Shown here: positions 1-7,204 of the stretch, piece after piece
How the letters are laid out: each line of letters begins with the position of its first letter
Position numbering within the stretch: the first letter of the stretch is position 1
Origin: Desulfobacteraceae bacterium
GTDB lineage: Bacteria; Desulfobacterota; Desulfobacteria; Desulfobacterales; UBA11574
NCBI GenBank assembly: GCA_002868985.1
Contig: PKTV01000009.1
Coordinates: 1-8,898, forward strand
Direction of reading: 5' to 3'
Length of the DNA stretch: 8,898 nt
Notes under the pieces: generated by a model
Told to the model about the DNA's origin: nothing
The model's database searches: none
The model's input: the letters and a program-made list of their open reading frames with translations, nothing else
Translations under genes and position numbers: made by a program

Positions 1-296
1 GATCCACCGGGTCGATCACCACCATAGAATTCGAACCCGGGGTGGTGGAAGATTTGAAAAGGGCCATCAATACACTGGCGCCGCCCGGACTGGACTATGA
101 GCATGAAAAGGCCTGGCAAGACGGCAATGGACACAGCCATGTCCAAGCCGCGCTTCTTGGACCGTCCATTGTTTTGCCCGTTCGAAATGGAACACTCAAG
201 CGGGGAACCTGGCAACAGGTGGTTGCCATCAATCACGACAACCGTCCGAGAACACGATCTGTTGAAGTGACCATTATGGGTACCATCCGGGATTGA
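1..296 (+). CDS. YjbQ/UPF0047 family protein, 3' part only
   Basis: The open frame runs in from the left edge without a stop (STGSITTIEFEPGVVEDL...), so the gene begins outside the window and the internal GTG at 42 is not the start. About 97 residues remain of a family that is usually near 130-140. The visible part matches the C-terminal half of YjbQ/UPF0047: a His in the YEHE segment, then the DGNGHSHVQAALLG block with the conserved Asn and His residues, then GTWQQVV and the PRTRSVEV end strand. Family knowledge: these are small trimeric proteins; the E. coli member shows weak thiamine-phosphate synthase activity, but the physiological role is unsettled. It is codirectional with sat but separated from it by a 257-base spacer with its own promoter candidate, so a shared function is not implied. 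Family assignment is good; function is uncertain. Confidence 0.8.
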   Translation, partial: STGSITTIEFEPGVVEDLKRAINTLAPPGLDYEHEKAWQDGNGHSHVQAALLGPSIVLPVRNGTLKRGTWQQVVAINHDNRPRTRSVEVTIMGTIRD

Positions 297-325
297 AAAT
301 TGAGATATTGATGGTTGACGATTGA
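293..325. repeat. degenerate 7-base-period TTGA repeat
   Basis: TTGA recurs at 293, 300, 308, 315 and 322, a spacing of 7, 8, 7 and 7 bases, starting on the stop codon of the yjbQ-like gene. The 11-mer TTGACGATTGA at 315-325 occurs again exactly at 3139-3149 in the qmoB-qmoC spacer. This looks like a decayed intergenic repeat unit. No function can be read from it. Confidence 0.5.
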
Positions 326-447
326 TGACAGTCACTTCGATTGACCTATTATTTTAGGCACCCCAGAGAAATAGGCTCCGAATTTCGCAGGTCTGACGCT
401 GGAGTTGGGCAAAAGGGAACGTTTTTCAAAGGTCTCAGTGATTACCC

Positions 448-477
448 TTGACAAATGATTTAATCCCTATTAATAAT
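448..477 (+). promoter_or_regulatory. candidate sigma70-type promoter of sat
   Basis: A perfect -35 hexamer TTGACA lies at 448-453 and AATAAT (5 of 6 to TATAAT) at 472-477, with an 18-base gap. Transcription would start near 484, giving a leader of roughly 70 bases before sat. The leader is A+T rich and contains a weak hairpin (AAATGG 496-501 with CCATTT 513-518). The hexamers are convincing by eye, but no mapping supports them. Confidence 0.55.
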
Positions 478-553
478 TCGCTTTTGTGAAAATTGAAATG
501 GTGTTGAAAAAGCCATTTATTTTAATAATAAAACTGAAAGGAGACGTTAACAC

Positions 554-1837
554 ATGTCAAAATTAATTCAACCCCATGGCGGCAAGGGTTTAACCTGCTG
601 CCTGCTTGAAGGCGCTGAGCTTGATGCAGAAAAGAAAAAGGCCGAAGGCCTAAAAAAAATCACCGTGTCCCATCGAGAAGTTGGAGACCTTATCATGATG
701 GGTATCGGCGGATTCAGCCCGCTGACAGGCTTTATGACCAAAGCCGACTGGAAAGGTGTTTGTGAAAATTTTCAGCTGGCCGATGGAACTTTCTGGCCCA
801 TCCCCGTGACCCTTTCCGTGGACAAGGCCGATGCCGACAGCATCAGCGACGGCGATGAAATCGCCCTCTGTGATCCGGATACCGATGAAATTATGGGAAC
901 CATGAAGGTCGCGGAAAAATATGAATTGACCGAGGCCGACAAAAAATTTGAATGTGAAAAAATATACAAGGGAGAAGGCACGCCGACCGTCGAGGAATTC
1001 TGGAAAATTGCAGGTGAAGATCATCCAGGTGTTCAGATGGTCATGGCACAGAAGCCATTCAACCTTGCCGGAACAGTCAAAGTCTTGAGCGAAGGTGATT
1101 ATCCCGAAAAATATGCCGGCGTCTATATGAGGCCCGAAGAATCCCGTAAAATTTTTGAAGAAAAAGGTTGGAGCGAAATTGCCGCCCTTCAGCTCAGAAA
1201 CCCCATGCACAGATCCCATGAATATCTATGCAAGATTGCCGTGGAAGTTTGTGACGGTGTCTATATTCACTCTCTGGTGGGCAACTTAAAACCCGGCGAT
1301 ATTCCTGCCGAAGTTCGTGTAGAATGTATCGACAGCCTCGTAAAGAACTATTTTGTAGAAAAAAACGTGGTCCAGGGCGGGTACCCCCTTGACATGCGCT
1401 ATGCCGGTCCCAGAGAGGGCCTGCTTCATGCCACCTTCCGTCAGAATTACGGCTGCTCCCGTATGATTATCGGCCGTGACCATGCCGGCGTAGGCGATTT
1501 CTACGGCATGTTTGAAGCCCAGACCATCTTTGACAAAATTCCGACCTCCGACGATCCGGGAAAAAATTTGCTTTGCCAACCCTTAAAGATCGACTGGACA
1601 TTCTATTGTTACAAATGTGACGGTATGGCGTCACTCAGAACCTGCCCCCATGGTAAGGACGATCGGGTGCTTCTTTCCGGAACCATGCTGCGCAAGATGC
1701 TTTCCGAGGGCGGAGAACTTCCGGATCATTTTGGAAGAGACGAGGTTGTTGCAATCCTGAGAAAGTACTACGAAGGGCTTGAAGAAAAAGTCGAGATCAA
1801 AATGCACAGTGCCGCCACAGGTGACGATAAAAAATAG
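554..1837 (+). CDS. sat: ATP sulfurylase (sulfate adenylyltransferase), dissimilatory
   Basis: Catalyses ATP + sulfate to APS + pyrophosphate in the cytoplasm, the activation step that supplies the APS reductase encoded on the facing strand. The 427-residue protein has the usual length for the single-domain bacterial/archaeal Sat and no APS-kinase domain. Visible motifs are the N-terminal GGFSPLTGF block (about 52-60), the nucleotide-binding [10 protein letters not shown] motif (213-222, the QxRNPxHxxH signature), [10 protein letters not shown] (284-293), the GRDHAG loop (307-312) and SGTMLRKML near 375-383. Residues C352, C355, C364 and H366 form a Cys-x2-Cys-x8-Cys-x-His set matching the metal-binding knuckle of many prokaryotic Sat enzymes. 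The ATG at 554 is chosen because AAGGAG (538-543) lies 10 bases upstream. It is monocistronic here: own promoter candidate upstream, strong hairpin downstream. Confidence 0.97.
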   Translation: MSKLIQPHGGKGLTCCLLEGAELDAEKKKAEGLKKITVSHREVGDLIMMGIGGFSPLTGFMTKADWKGVCENFQLADGTFWPIPVTLSVDKADADSISDGDEIALCDPDTDEIMGTMKVAEKYELTEADKKFECEKIYKGEGTPTVEEFWKIAGEDHPGVQMVMAQKPFNLAGTVKVLSEGDYPEKYAGVYMRPEESRKIFEEKGWSEIAALQLRNPMHRSHEYLCKIAVEVCDGVYIHSLVGNLKPGDIPAEVRVECIDSLVKNYFVEKNVVQGGYPLDMRYAGPREGLLHATFRQNYGCSRMIIGRDHAGVGDFYGMFEAQTIFDKIPTSDDPGKNLLCQPLKIDWTFYCYKCDGMASLRTCPHGKDDRVLLSGTMLRKMLSEGGELPDHFGRDEVVAILRKYYEGLEEKVEIKMHSAATGDDKK

Positions 1838-1847
1838 AAAAGGAATC

Positions 1848-1863
1848 GAGCAACGCTTTGCTC
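1848..1863 (+). other. small hairpin just after the sat stop
   Basis: GAGCAA (1848-1853) pairs perfectly with TTGCTC (1858-1863) around a four-base loop, 10 bases after the sat stop and followed by only three T. It may be a minor pause or 3'-end structure upstream of the main terminator. Weak evidence. Confidence 0.3.
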
Positions 1864-1881
1864 TTTACTGATGATTTAACG

Positions 1882-1915
1882 AAAAAGGGGAGACAATTTT
1901 TGTCTCCCCTTTTTT
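1882..1915. terminator. bidirectional intrinsic terminator between sat and qmoC
   Basis: A 15-base arm (AAAAAGGGGAGACAA, 1882-1896) pairs perfectly with 1900-1914 around a TTT loop. The GGGGAGAC/GTCTCCCC core is flanked by A5 on the left and T6 on the right, so each strand reads a GC stem followed by a U tract. It lies 44 bases after the sat stop and 59 bases after the qmoC stop on the other strand, the right place to end both converging transcripts. Confidence 0.9.
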
Positions 1916-1973
1916 GTTATATGTTGTAAGATAAAAATAAATTCTATCGTTAAACTTTTTACAAACCCTTCAG

Positions 1974-3113
1974 TTATTGCCTGCCTGAATATTCATTATA
2001 TGCAATGGCCACGGTTCGGTAAACGAGATGGGCCAATTTTGAAAAAGGCAGAAATGAAAACAGGTTGAAAACAAAAACCAGATGGATAAAGTACACCACA
2101 TACGTCGCGCCGGCCATTCCCGCCAGTCTTGTTGCTTCGGTAAGTACACCGGTCACACCGAGTCCAAACACCAGTCCCAGCAGATACCAGTCCTTGTATG
2201 TGGAGGTCTGATCTTTTTTAGCCAGACGGTTTTTAATCATTAAAGCACTACCGATAATGAGTGCCACACCGGCGACATTTGCCAGCCACTTCACCGGATT
2301 CAACTGCGAATAGGGCCCGTGCTGCTGAAAAACATAAAGCACCACAAAGAATATGTTTGTGACGATAAAAAGCCCCACAAATGACCAGAATACCATGAGA
2401 TGGGCGGTGGCCCGGTCTTTGTTTTCAGAGCATTCTGAGAACTTGTCATGTTTTAAAATGCTCGGCAAAATACTGGGAATCGCCTTGATGAATCCAAAAA
2501 TTTCGAATTCTTTTTTCTCAGTTTTACCTTCCAAGACGGCATTCTCATGAATATCAGCGATAAATCTTTTCAGTCCCAGGGCGAAAATCACAACCACCCA
2601 GATCGCCAATGGGACGAAAATCATATCCACCAACCAAGTGGAAAAAAACAGATGATGTGCAATTCCGTGCTCTCCCAAAGGGGGTGAAAAATCTAGCAAT
2701 CCTGTGACGAGGCCCAGAACAATAAAAATGACCACGGGAATCCCCATGAGAATGGGGAGTTTCTTGGGATCGTTGACCGCCTTCCCCACTGATTTTGGCA
2801 CCGCATAATCTGCAATGGCATAGGATCGAACAGCGCTCAGCACTTCACCCGGTTTTGCACCACGGGGGCACATGGTCGTACAATCTCCGCAATGATGACA
2901 CAGCCAGATATCGAGATTGCCGACAAGTCTGTCCTTTAACCCCCAGGATGCCGCAATCATCTCCTTTCGGGGGAAAGGTTTTGTGTCCGGAGAAATGGGG
3001 CAGGCCACCGAACAGGTTGCGCACTGGAAGCACTTTTTCAAAGTGTCGCCCCCGAGCCCGATGACTTCTTTAATAAAGCCGACATCAGGCTCTATCAGGT
3101 ATTTGTCTGTCAT
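1974..3113 (-). CDS. qmoC: QmoC, membrane subunit of the quinone-interacting oxidoreductase complex (HdrC/HdrE-type fusion)
   Basis: Membrane-anchoring, quinone-reactive subunit of QmoABC, the complex thought to pass electrons between menaquinol and APS reductase. The soluble N-terminal part (about 1-115) has two 4Fe-4S motifs: C28-x2-C31-x2-C34-x3-C38-P and C72-x2-C75-x2-C78-x3-C82-P, as in HdrC. The rest has about six hydrophobic helices (near 119-139, 157-180, 237-263, 277-294, 306-326, 337-357), like the b-type cytochrome HdrE. Histidines at 153/154, 238, 265, 344 and 362 are heme-ligand candidates; which ones serve is not clear from sequence. At 379 residues it is the usual family size. 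The ATG at 3113 has GGAGGT (3120-3125) six bases upstream. It is the last gene of the - strand cluster, separated from qmoB by 99 bases that hold a palindrome. Confidence 0.95.
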   Translation of the reverse strand: MTDKYLIEPDVGFIKEVIGLGGDTLKKCFQCATCSVACPISPDTKPFPRKEMIAASWGLKDRLVGNLDIWLCHHCGDCTTMCPRGAKPGEVLSAVRSYAIADYAVPKSVGKAVNDPKKLPILMGIPVVIFIVLGLVTGLLDFSPPLGEHGIAHHLFFSTWLVDMIFVPLAIWVVVIFALGLKRFIADIHENAVLEGKTEKKEFEIFGFIKAIPSILPSILKHDKFSECSENKDRATAHLMVFWSFVGLFIVTNIFFVVLYVFQQHGPYSQLNPVKWLANVAGVALIIGSALMIKNRLAKKDQTSTYKDWYLLGLVFGLGVTGVLTEATRLAGMAGATYVVYFIHLVFVFNLFSFLPFSKLAHLVYRTVAIAYNEYSGRQ

Positions 3114-3137
3114 ATGGATACCTCCTGCTATTAAAAT

Positions 3138-3196
3138 ATTGACGATTGAAAATTTTTGGTCTCATTTGGAGACTTATTCAATCTTCAATCGCCAAT
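3138..3196. repeat. nested palindrome in the qmoB-qmoC spacer, built from the TTGA heptad repeat
   Basis: The outer arms 3138-3153 (ATTGACGATTGAAAAT) and 3181-3196 are complementary at 14 of 16 positions. In the - strand transcript the two exceptions become G-U pairs, so all 16 can pair. Inside lies a second stem, GTCTC (3159-3163) with GAGAC (3169-3173), around a five-base loop. The arms carry the same seven-base-period TTGA units seen at 293-325, and the heptad pattern continues on the - strand through about 3209. It lacks a U tract, so it is more likely a dispersed repeat or an mRNA structure between qmoB and qmoC than a terminator. Confidence 0.6.
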
Positions 3197-3212
3197 TGAA
3201 AATCATCAATCC

Positions 3213-5549
3213 CTAAAATCCCTTGAATGGGTTCGGGCCGAGTTCTTCTACGATTTCCACAAAATCATTGATCATTTTCGGAAGCTTGTCATAGTCATCA
3301 ATAGCGACTTCGAACTGGGTCACTCGTTCATCCTCCAGAGCAAGACTTGAGAGGGCATCACCGATTTTCTTCATTCTGATGTCCGCAAGCTCACTCCCCT
3401 TGACAAAGTGGCATTGGTAGTCATCCCCATGCTTGCAACCCAAAAGAAAAGCCCCATCCATACCTTGGGCCAAAGCGTCCTTGATCCAGATGACATTCAT
3501 GGAACCCAGGCAGCGAATCGGAATAAACCGGACCTCGGCTGAATAGACAAGCCGGTTCAAACCGGCAATGTCCAGCGCCGGATAGGCATCGTTTTCACAT
3601 ACAAACCCGACAATCCTGAAAGGGGGCTCGTCGTAATCATCTTCAGAAGGTACGCCGATGGCTTTAACCATGGAACCGACACTGTCGATGTTATAATCGG
3701 CAAAACCGATGATCCGTTCGGGGCAGGCTCCCATGCAGGTGCCGCAACGCCGGCAACGGGCCGGATTCGGCTTTGGGGTTCCCTTTTCATCATCATCCAA
3801 AGCACCAAACGGACATTCTTCCGTACACCGTTTGCACTGGGTGCATCTCTGGAAGAAAAAGTCCGGGAATGTCATATCACCGGATCTGGGATGCACGGCA
3901 ACGCCCCTGTTGACGGATTCAATGCACTGAATCGCTTTCAGAGCGGCACCGGTGGCATCTTCCATCGATTCTTCTATGGTCATGCTGCGTCGTATAGCAC
4001 CGGCCGCATAAATACCGGTTCGCTGGGTTTCATAGGGAAAACAAATGAAATTTGAGTCACAATATCCTTCAAAAAGACCGATATCCCGAAACGCCGGCCC
4101 CTGGCGATACGCCATATTGACCACCGGGTCATCCACCGTAACCGGAACCATGCCGGTGGCCAGCACCACCATATCAGCCTTGACCTTGACCTTTTCACCA
4201 AGCAGTGTGTTGTCGGCTTCAACGATCATGCCGTCACCGTTTTTGGAAACATTGATGACTTCCCCTTTGGTCATGAAAATACCTTCATCCTGCTGGATAC
4301 TTTTGTAAAAGTTTTCCGACAGGCCGGGGGTTCGCATGTGCTGATAGAAGATATAAGCCTTGCCGTCGTCATAATCTTCCCGCACATATTTGGCTTGCTT
4401 GAGGGTAACCAGGCTGGTTACCGAACCGGCGTAGTCAAAATCCGCATCATCGTCGCCTTTTCCCGGAGATTGAACAAAAACAACGGATTTGGCTTCCTTG
4501 CCGTCAGATCGGGAGATCTTCCCTTTAGCCGCCATCTCCTCAAACTGATGGTTGGTGACAACATCCGGCAACGCGCCAAAACCCAGGTGGGCAAATTCAT
4601 CACCTTCGGGTTCAAACGGGCGCCAGCCGGCAGCCAGCACTACGGCCCCGAATTTTTCGCCATCAGGATCGAACTGTAAAATATCGAGCTTACCCTTGTT
4701 GTACTCCAGGTAACGTCCATGTTGCGCTTCAACATCCAGTTCTTTACCGTTCTCATCAAACTTCATTTCTTCGGGAAGCGGGAAAGGTACGTCAAATTCG
4801 ATCTTGTCACCCGGTTTTTTGAACGTTACGATGAAATCCCCGGGCTCACCGGCAATACGGGCAACCACGGTTTCGGTTTTAACGGTAATGTTGTCATGGG
4901 CTTCGAGTTCTTTGATTTTGCTTTCGATAACCGGTGGCACAAGATTTTCATAGGGGTCTTCAACAGGTAGCTGTTTGCGAATTTTGGCTGCATAGCCGCC
5001 AAGTGCCGATTCTTTTTCAACCACAGTAACATTATAACCGGCTTTGGCTGCATCCAAAGCCGCCGAAATGCCGGTGATGCCACCGCCGATGACCAGAATT
5101 TTTCTGCTTAAGGTTTCCAGCTTGTACGGTTCCGGCAGGTCGATTTTTTCAACCTTGGCCATTCCCATTTTCAGATAATCTTCGGCCAGCATCTGAAGGC
5201 GGTCAAAGTGTTCTTCATCATCTTTTTGCTCTTCAGTCAGTGCCGGAAATTCGGACCTGGGGTGTGACCATACCACCTGCTCCCTCAAATTCACCCGGTC
5301 TAAAATACAGCCGTCAAACTTAAACACATCATAATTGACCCGGCGGGAACATGCCGCAATAACCAGGGTATTGTACCCATCGTCTGCGATACCTTTCTTG
5401 ATAAATTCAACCCCTTCCTTTCCGCACAGAAACGGATGAGTTTTAACAGGAAAACCTTCTTCTTCCGGAACTTCGCACAGCGCTTCCATTTCAAGGGCAT
5501 CCCCGATGCCGCATCCTGTGCAAATATATACACAATATTTTTTATCCAT
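3213..5549 (-). CDS. qmoB: QmoB, HdrA-like flavoprotein with ferredoxin and MvhD-like domains
   Basis: Cytoplasmic FAD and iron-sulfur subunit of QmoABC. Domains in order: an N-terminal region (about 1-145) rich in cysteine, including C10-x2-C13 in CTGCGIGDALE; the HdrA-like FAD domain, starting with the dinucleotide motif GGGITG at 155-160 and VVEKESALGG at 176-185 and ending with the YAAGAIRR segment near 514-521; two ferredoxin motifs, C569-x2-C572-x2-C575-x3-C579-P and C599-x2-C602-x2-C605-x3-C609-P; and a C-terminal MvhD-like domain (about 641-778) with cysteines 651, 680, 705 and 713 as possible 2Fe-2S ligands. The added ferredoxin and MvhD-like parts distinguish QmoB from QmoA. The length of 778 residues fits the family. 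The ATG at 5549 has GGAGGA at 5555-5560, which overlaps the qmoA stop codon (TAGGAGG), so the two genes are probably translationally coupled. Confidence 0.95.
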   Translation of the reverse strand: MDKKYCVYICTGCGIGDALEMEALCEVPEEEGFPVKTHPFLCGKEGVEFIKKGIADDGYNTLVIAACSRRVNYDVFKFDGCILDRVNLREQVVWSHPRSEFPALTEEQKDDEEHFDRLQMLAEDYLKMGMAKVEKIDLPEPYKLETLSRKILVIGGGITGISAALDAAKAGYNVTVVEKESALGGYAAKIRKQLPVEDPYENLVPPVIESKIKELEAHDNITVKTETVVARIAGEPGDFIVTFKKPGDKIEFDVPFPLPEEMKFDENGKELDVEAQHGRYLEYNKGKLDILQFDPDGEKFGAVVLAAGWRPFEPEGDEFAHLGFGALPDVVTNHQFEEMAAKGKISRSDGKEAKSVVFVQSPGKGDDDADFDYAGSVTSLVTLKQAKYVREDYDDGKAYIFYQHMRTPGLSENFYKSIQQDEGIFMTKGEVINVSKNGDGMIVEADNTLLGEKVKVKADMVVLATGMVPVTVDDPVVNMAYRQGPAFRDIGLFEGYCDSNFICFPYETQRTGIYAAGAIRRSMTIEESMEDATGAALKAIQCIESVNRGVAVHPRSGDMTFPDFFFQRCTQCKRCTEECPFGALDDDEKGTPKPNPARCRRCGTCMGACPERIIGFADYNIDSVGSMVKAIGVPSEDDYDEPPFRIVGFVCENDAYPALDIAGLNRLVYSAEVRFIPIRCLGSMNVIWIKDALAQGMDGAFLLGCKHGDDYQCHFVKGSELADIRMKKIGDALSSLALEDERVTQFEVAIDDYDKLPKMINDFVEIVEELGPNPFKGF

Positions 5550-5559
5550 GGATATCCTC

Positions 5560-6837
5560 CTACCTCCTCACCAGGGTTTGAATCGCTTTAAGGGCCATAC
5601 CGGTGGCATTCTGATTCGCCGAAACAACGTCAGACGGCTTATTGGCGCAACCTGTCGCAAACATGCCGCCTTTTTCAAAATCATTGACGATAAAGCCGTC
5701 TTCATTATACTTGAGATCGGCGGGCAGTTTTACTGTTGCGGTTGTCGGCTGCATACCGGTGGCGAGAACTGCCATTTCAACGGTTTGCTTGATTTTTTCG
5801 CCGGTAACGGCATTTTCTGCCACCACGGTGATATTGCCGGTGCCGGCATCCTCACTGACTTCAGCGACCTTGCCTTTGATCAAAAAGACATTCTCATCCT
5901 CTTTGATCTTTTGATAAAACTTTTCATACCGCTGACCCGGTGCCCGAACGTCGATATAAAAAATATAGACCTTGGCATCGGGGTATTGTTCCCGGATGTA
6001 GGTAGTCTGCTTCAATGACGCCATGCAGCAGATGTAGGAACAATAGGGAAGGTAATTTTCATCTCTGGACCCGGCACACTGCACAAAAGCAATGCTTTCG
6101 GGCTCCTTGTTGTCCGACGGGCGGGTAATTTTCCCCTTGGTCGGACCGTTGGGCGCGGCCAGCCTTTCCATCATCATGTTGGTGATAATGTTCGGGTACT
6201 GACCAAAACCGAGATTGTCAATCTTGGCGGCGTCATAAGGTTCCCAGCCCGTAGCCCAGACAATGGCGCCAACCTTAAGGTTTGTGGTTTCGGCCTGCAT
6301 GTCCAGATCGACGGCGTCGTATTTGCAGGCATCCTTGCAACGCTTGCCATCATCGGTCCCGATGATCTGAGAAGAGATTACATAACGGGCCGGAAAAGCC
6401 ATTTCAAAGGGCAGATAAGCACCCTTGTTCGTGCTCATTCCGAAATTGAATTCACTGGTAACGTCTGTTTCGCAAACTTCAGCGCAATCTCCGCAACAGG
6501 TACAGTTTTCGTTGACGTACCTGGGGCTCAGCTTTACGGATACATCATAGTTGCCCGGGGTACCGTCGACTTTTTCGACCTCTGCCAGGGTAAGAACCTT
6601 GATTTTCGGATTATCTTTTATTCTCCTGAAATTGATTTCCAGACCGCAGGTTGGAGGGCATAGCTTGGGAAAATATTGATTCAGCTGTGCCACTCTTCCG
6701 CCCAGGTAAGGATTTTTTTCGACCAAAAACACCTCATACCCCACTTCGGCAGCTTCAAGGGCCGTGGTCAACCCGCTTATCCCTCCTCCAACAACCAAAA
6801 TGCTTCCGTTTGCAGGGGTTGCTTTGTCTTCTGTCAT
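5560..6837 (-). CDS. qmoA: QmoA, HdrA-like flavoprotein subunit
   Basis: Soluble FAD subunit of the QmoABC complex, related to heterodisulfide reductase subunit HdrA. The FAD dinucleotide-binding motif VVGGGISG lies at 15-22, followed by LVEKNPYLGGR (38-48). A cysteine cluster at 112, 114, 115, 118 and 122 (CTCCGDCAEVC), with C60, C64, C167 and C171, resembles the iron-sulfur-type insertion of HdrA. The FVQCAGSRDE segment (C254) and the cysteines at 266, 270 and 271 are further HdrA-family signatures; the C-terminal FAD contact is GGMFATGCANKPSDV near 390-404. At 425 residues it is the short HdrA form without added ferredoxin domains. The ATG at 6837 is preceded by GGAGGG (6844-6849). Its stop lies 10 bases before qmoB. 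The unusually long upstream spacer separates it from aprA. Confidence 0.95.
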   Translation of the reverse strand: MTEDKATPANGSILVVGGGISGLTTALEAAEVGYEVFLVEKNPYLGGRVAQLNQYFPKLCPPTCGLEINFRRIKDNPKIKVLTLAEVEKVDGTPGNYDVSVKLSPRYVNENCTCCGDCAEVCETDVTSEFNFGMSTNKGAYLPFEMAFPARYVISSQIIGTDDGKRCKDACKYDAVDLDMQAETTNLKVGAIVWATGWEPYDAAKIDNLGFGQYPNIITNMMMERLAAPNGPTKGKITRPSDNKEPESIAFVQCAGSRDENYLPYCSYICCMASLKQTTYIREQYPDAKVYIFYIDVRAPGQRYEKFYQKIKEDENVFLIKGKVAEVSEDAGTGNITVVAENAVTGEKIKQTVEMAVLATGMQPTTATVKLPADLKYNEDGFIVNDFEKGGMFATGCANKPSDVVSANQNATGMALKAIQTLVRR

Positions 6838-7046
6838 GCTATCCCTCCATGCATTGTTACGTTTACGATTAAATTCTTTTTGCCGGTGTTAGATTCCTTC
6901 AGGCGATATCCTTATAAAATAAATTCAGGTGTCCGCATGCTCAAAAGTTTTATCATTGAACCCAGGGTAAAACCCTTGAGCAACCGGGCACAATCGTTGG
7001 CTTTGGGAATATCGCCTGAAGGCAAAATACATTTGAAAGGTTACTA
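6838..7046 (-). other. non-coding leader region of qmoA (proximal part of the aprA-qmoA spacer)
   Basis: No credible gene lies here; the + strand frame ending at 7071 is unrecognised and runs antisense into qmoA. On the - strand, the only promoter-like pair I see is TTGAGC (6939-6944) with TATTTT (6916-6921), 17 bases apart, each 4 of 6 to consensus. This is too weak to call a promoter alone, but it would start transcription about 70 bases before qmoA. A 14-base inverted repeat (listed separately) frames the core of this stretch. Confidence 0.4.
6896..7022. repeat. 14-base perfect inverted repeat with a 99-base gap
   Basis: CCTTCAGGCGATAT (6896-6909) is exactly repeated in reverse complement at 7009-7022. 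Between the arms is a small hairpin, AGGGT-AAA-ACCCT, at 6964-6976. There is no obvious target duplication outside the arms and no internal gene. It could be the remains of a second small element, a long-range RNA stem in the qmoA leader, or a paired protein-binding site; sequence alone does not decide. Confidence 0.6.
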
Positions 7047-7189
7047 CAAGCCATCTCAAAAATACATCTAACGCCCAATTACGGTGTTGCAAGCCTCTTC
7101 AAAATGCTCACATACTCCCATGTATGCTCCGCTTTTTCATCGGCTCGCGCCTTGTCCTTGAACGTAATCTGCATTTTTGAGATGGCTTG
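7047..7189. mobile_element. MITE-like palindromic element with TA flanks
   Basis: Perfect 17-base terminal inverted repeats, CAAGCCATCTCAAAAAT (7047-7063) and its reverse complement (7173-7189), bound a 143-base stretch. TA lies immediately outside both ends (7045-7046 and 7190-7191), as expected for a duplicated TA target of the IS630/Tc1-mariner type. The two halves remain imperfectly complementary all the way to a central CATAC-TCCCAT-GTATG hairpin (7111-7126), so the whole element could fold as one long stem. It encodes no protein. Non-autonomous mobility is inferred from this architecture; no transposase source is in the window. Confidence 0.65.
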
Positions 7190-7204
7190 TATTCTTAATA
7201 AAAA

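Noticed and set aside
42..44. GTG as the start of the yjbQ-like gene
   Set aside because: Family-like sequence continues in frame to the left edge and no ribosome binding site precedes the GTG.
650..1219. Long open frame antisense to sat on the - strand
   Set aside because: It lies wholly inside sat, has a composition typical of an antisense shadow (Phe- and His-rich) and no recognisable domain, while sat is unambiguous.
1838..1973. A qmoD-like or other small gene between sat and qmoC
   Set aside because: Only hairpins and A+T-rich sequence are present; no frame of useful length with a ribosome binding site exists.
3213..5549. Selenocysteine version of the MvhD-like domain of QmoB
   Set aside because: There is no in-frame TGA before the true stop; the candidate ligand positions are ordinary cysteines.
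5506..6018. Open frame of 170 codons on the + strand across the qmoB/qmoA junction
   Set aside because: It is antisense to two well-supported genes and has no family resemblance or good ribosome binding site.
6676..7071. Open frame of 131 codons on the + strand reaching into the qmoA-aprA spacer
   Set aside because: Its first half is antisense to qmoA, its end falls inside the MITE-like element, and I recognise no family in it. The stretch around 6940-7071 could hold a remnant of something, but nothing supports a gene.
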